A stretch of 6,538 nucleotides of DNA. Source: Candidatus Troglogloeales bacterium (GTDB lineage Bacteria; Nitrospirota; Nitrospiria; SBBL01; SBBT01). The stretch lies in contig SBBT01000208.1 in NCBI GenBank assembly GCA_005239595.1, positions 1 to 6,538 on the forward strand, in the 5' to 3' direction. Both the position numbers and the translations under genes were made by a program. The notes below the pieces were generated by a model. It made no database searches and was not told the DNA's origin. It was given only the letters and a program-made list of their open reading frames with translations. Below, one piece after another: positions 5,832 to 6,538 of this stretch. Positions within the stretch are counted from its first letter, which is position 1, and every line of letters starts with the position of its first letter.

Positions 5832-6538
5832 GAAAATCAAACTGTCACCTATCGGGTGGATGACCGTGTCGCAACCGTCATCCTCAACAATCCTCCAGCA
5901 AATGTCTTGACCTTGCCGCTGTTGACAGAATTGGATGCGGTTTTAGGTGAATTGGACGCGGATCATGCAGTCCGGGCGGTTGTTCTTTCAGGCGCTGGAA
6001 CTGTTTTTGTGGCTGGCGCCGATGTAAAAATAATCGCAAGCATTACTTCTGCCACGGAAGGAGAGGGTCTGGCAAAAGGAGGCCAGGCGCTTTTCTTTAA
6101 AATAGAACAGATGAAAAAACCGATCATTGCCGCTATCAGCGGTTTTTGTCTGGGAGGCGGGATGGAGTTGGCCATGGCCTGCCATATCCGTGTGGCTGGG
6201 GAACGCGCGAAACTGGGACAGCCTGAAATCAACTTGGGGATTATCCCTGGTTTTGGCGGAACACAGCGCCTGCCACGTCTGGTGGGAGTTTCAAAGGCGA
6301 TAGAACTGATCCTGACGGGAGATATGATTAATGCGACGGAGGCCAAGTCTATCGGGCTGGTTGACAAGATTGTTCCGGAGGGAGAGGTCTTAAAACAGGC
6401 ACAGGGGTTGGCAAGAAAGATCGCCTCAAAAGGGAGAAAGGCGGTGGAGGCTGCCCTTTCGGCGATACGGGGATCTGCGAAACTTCCGGTGGAAGAGGGC
6501 TTTGCGGCGGAGGCCCGTCTCTTCGGTACAATCTGCGA
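5829..6538 (+). CDS. Enoyl-CoA hydratase (crotonase family), 3' end beyond the window
   Basis: The 236 residues seen hydrate trans-2-enoyl-CoA to (S)-3-hydroxyacyl-CoA, the step before the dehydrogenase encoded upstream. The fold markers appear in order: ATVILNNPPANVL (15-27), the acyl-CoA pocket FVAGADVK (60-67), SGFCLGGGMELAMACHIRVA (104-123) with the oxyanion-hole glycine loop and catalytic E113, and GQPEINLGIIPGFGGTQRLP (130-149) with the second catalytic glutamate E133. The 20-residue spacing of the two glutamates equals that of rat mitochondrial hydratase (E144/E164), so a true hydratase is more likely than a crotonase-fold isomerase or hydrolase. The usual length is about 260, so roughly 25 residues are missing at the window end. 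A 52-base gap, the widest inside the operon, separates it from the dehydrogenase, without a convincing terminator or promoter. Together with the upstream dehydrogenase it forms a split equivalent of FadB/FadJ. Confidence 0.95.
   Translation, partial: MENQTVTYRVDDRVATVILNNPPANVLTLPLLTELDAVLGELDADHAVRAVVLSGAGTVFVAGADVKIIASITSATEGEGLAKGGQALFFKIEQMKKPIIAAISGFCLGGGMELAMACHIRVAGERAKLGQPEINLGIIPGFGGTQRLPRLVGVSKAIELILTGDMINATEAKSIGLVDKIVPEGEVLKQAQGLARKIASKGRKAVEAALSAIRGSAKLPVEEGFAAEARLFGTIC

Noticed and set aside
5963..6367. 134-residue minus-strand open frame
   Set aside because: It is antisense to the active-site region of the enoyl-CoA hydratase; no domain is seen.
1..6538. CRISPR array, tRNA, insertion sequence or phage attachment site
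   Set aside because: Reading both strands showed no regularly spaced repeats, cloverleaf, transposase motif or paired terminal repeats.

Overview
This is a bacterial chromosome segment of moderate G+C with Shine-Dalgarno-led genes. No ribosomal or taxon-specific marker is present. The style (a long-chain acyl-CoA ligase opening with DRPWL, a separate two-domain 3-hydroxyacyl-CoA dehydrogenase, a polyprenyl-type sugar transferase nearby) would fit a Nitrospirota or Desulfobacterota-like lineage, but that placement is a guess.

Layout: (1) 1-478, minus strand: the first 159 residues of a membrane-bound polyprenyl glycosylphosphotransferase (initiating sugar transferase of exopolysaccharide or O-antigen synthesis), cut by the window edge. 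(2) 479-845: a divergent spacer with no intact gene, holding a weak promoter candidate for the sugar transferase. (3) 846 to about 1547, plus strand: a decayed class I SAM-dependent methyltransferase. Its N-terminal half is readable to 1229. The rest is scattered over shifted frames up to an ENHLFVAKS-like C-terminus near 1500. (4) 1548-1699: the control region of the next operon, with a TTGACA-17-TAGATT promoter, a 14-bp perfect palindrome and a good ribosome binding site before a TTG start. (5) 1700 to the right edge, plus strand: a tight fatty acid beta-oxidation operon of long-chain acyl-CoA ligase, thiolase, 3-hydroxyacyl-CoA dehydrogenase with a duplicated C-terminal domain, and enoyl-CoA hydratase (cut by the window end).

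Together the four operon genes activate a fatty acid to its CoA thioester, hydrate the 2-enoyl-CoA, oxidise the 3-hydroxyacyl-CoA with NAD+, and cleave the 3-ketoacyl-CoA to acetyl-CoA. The only step with no gene here is the acyl-CoA dehydrogenase, which may lie downstream or elsewhere. The dehydrogenase and hydratase correspond to the two halves of FadB/FadJ encoded as separate genes.

The left part looks like the edge of a polysaccharide or glycan locus with a dying gene; the right part is ordinary central catabolism. I see no convincing sign of a new biological system. The points most worth checking are the palindrome in the operon leader and the multiply broken methyltransferase.
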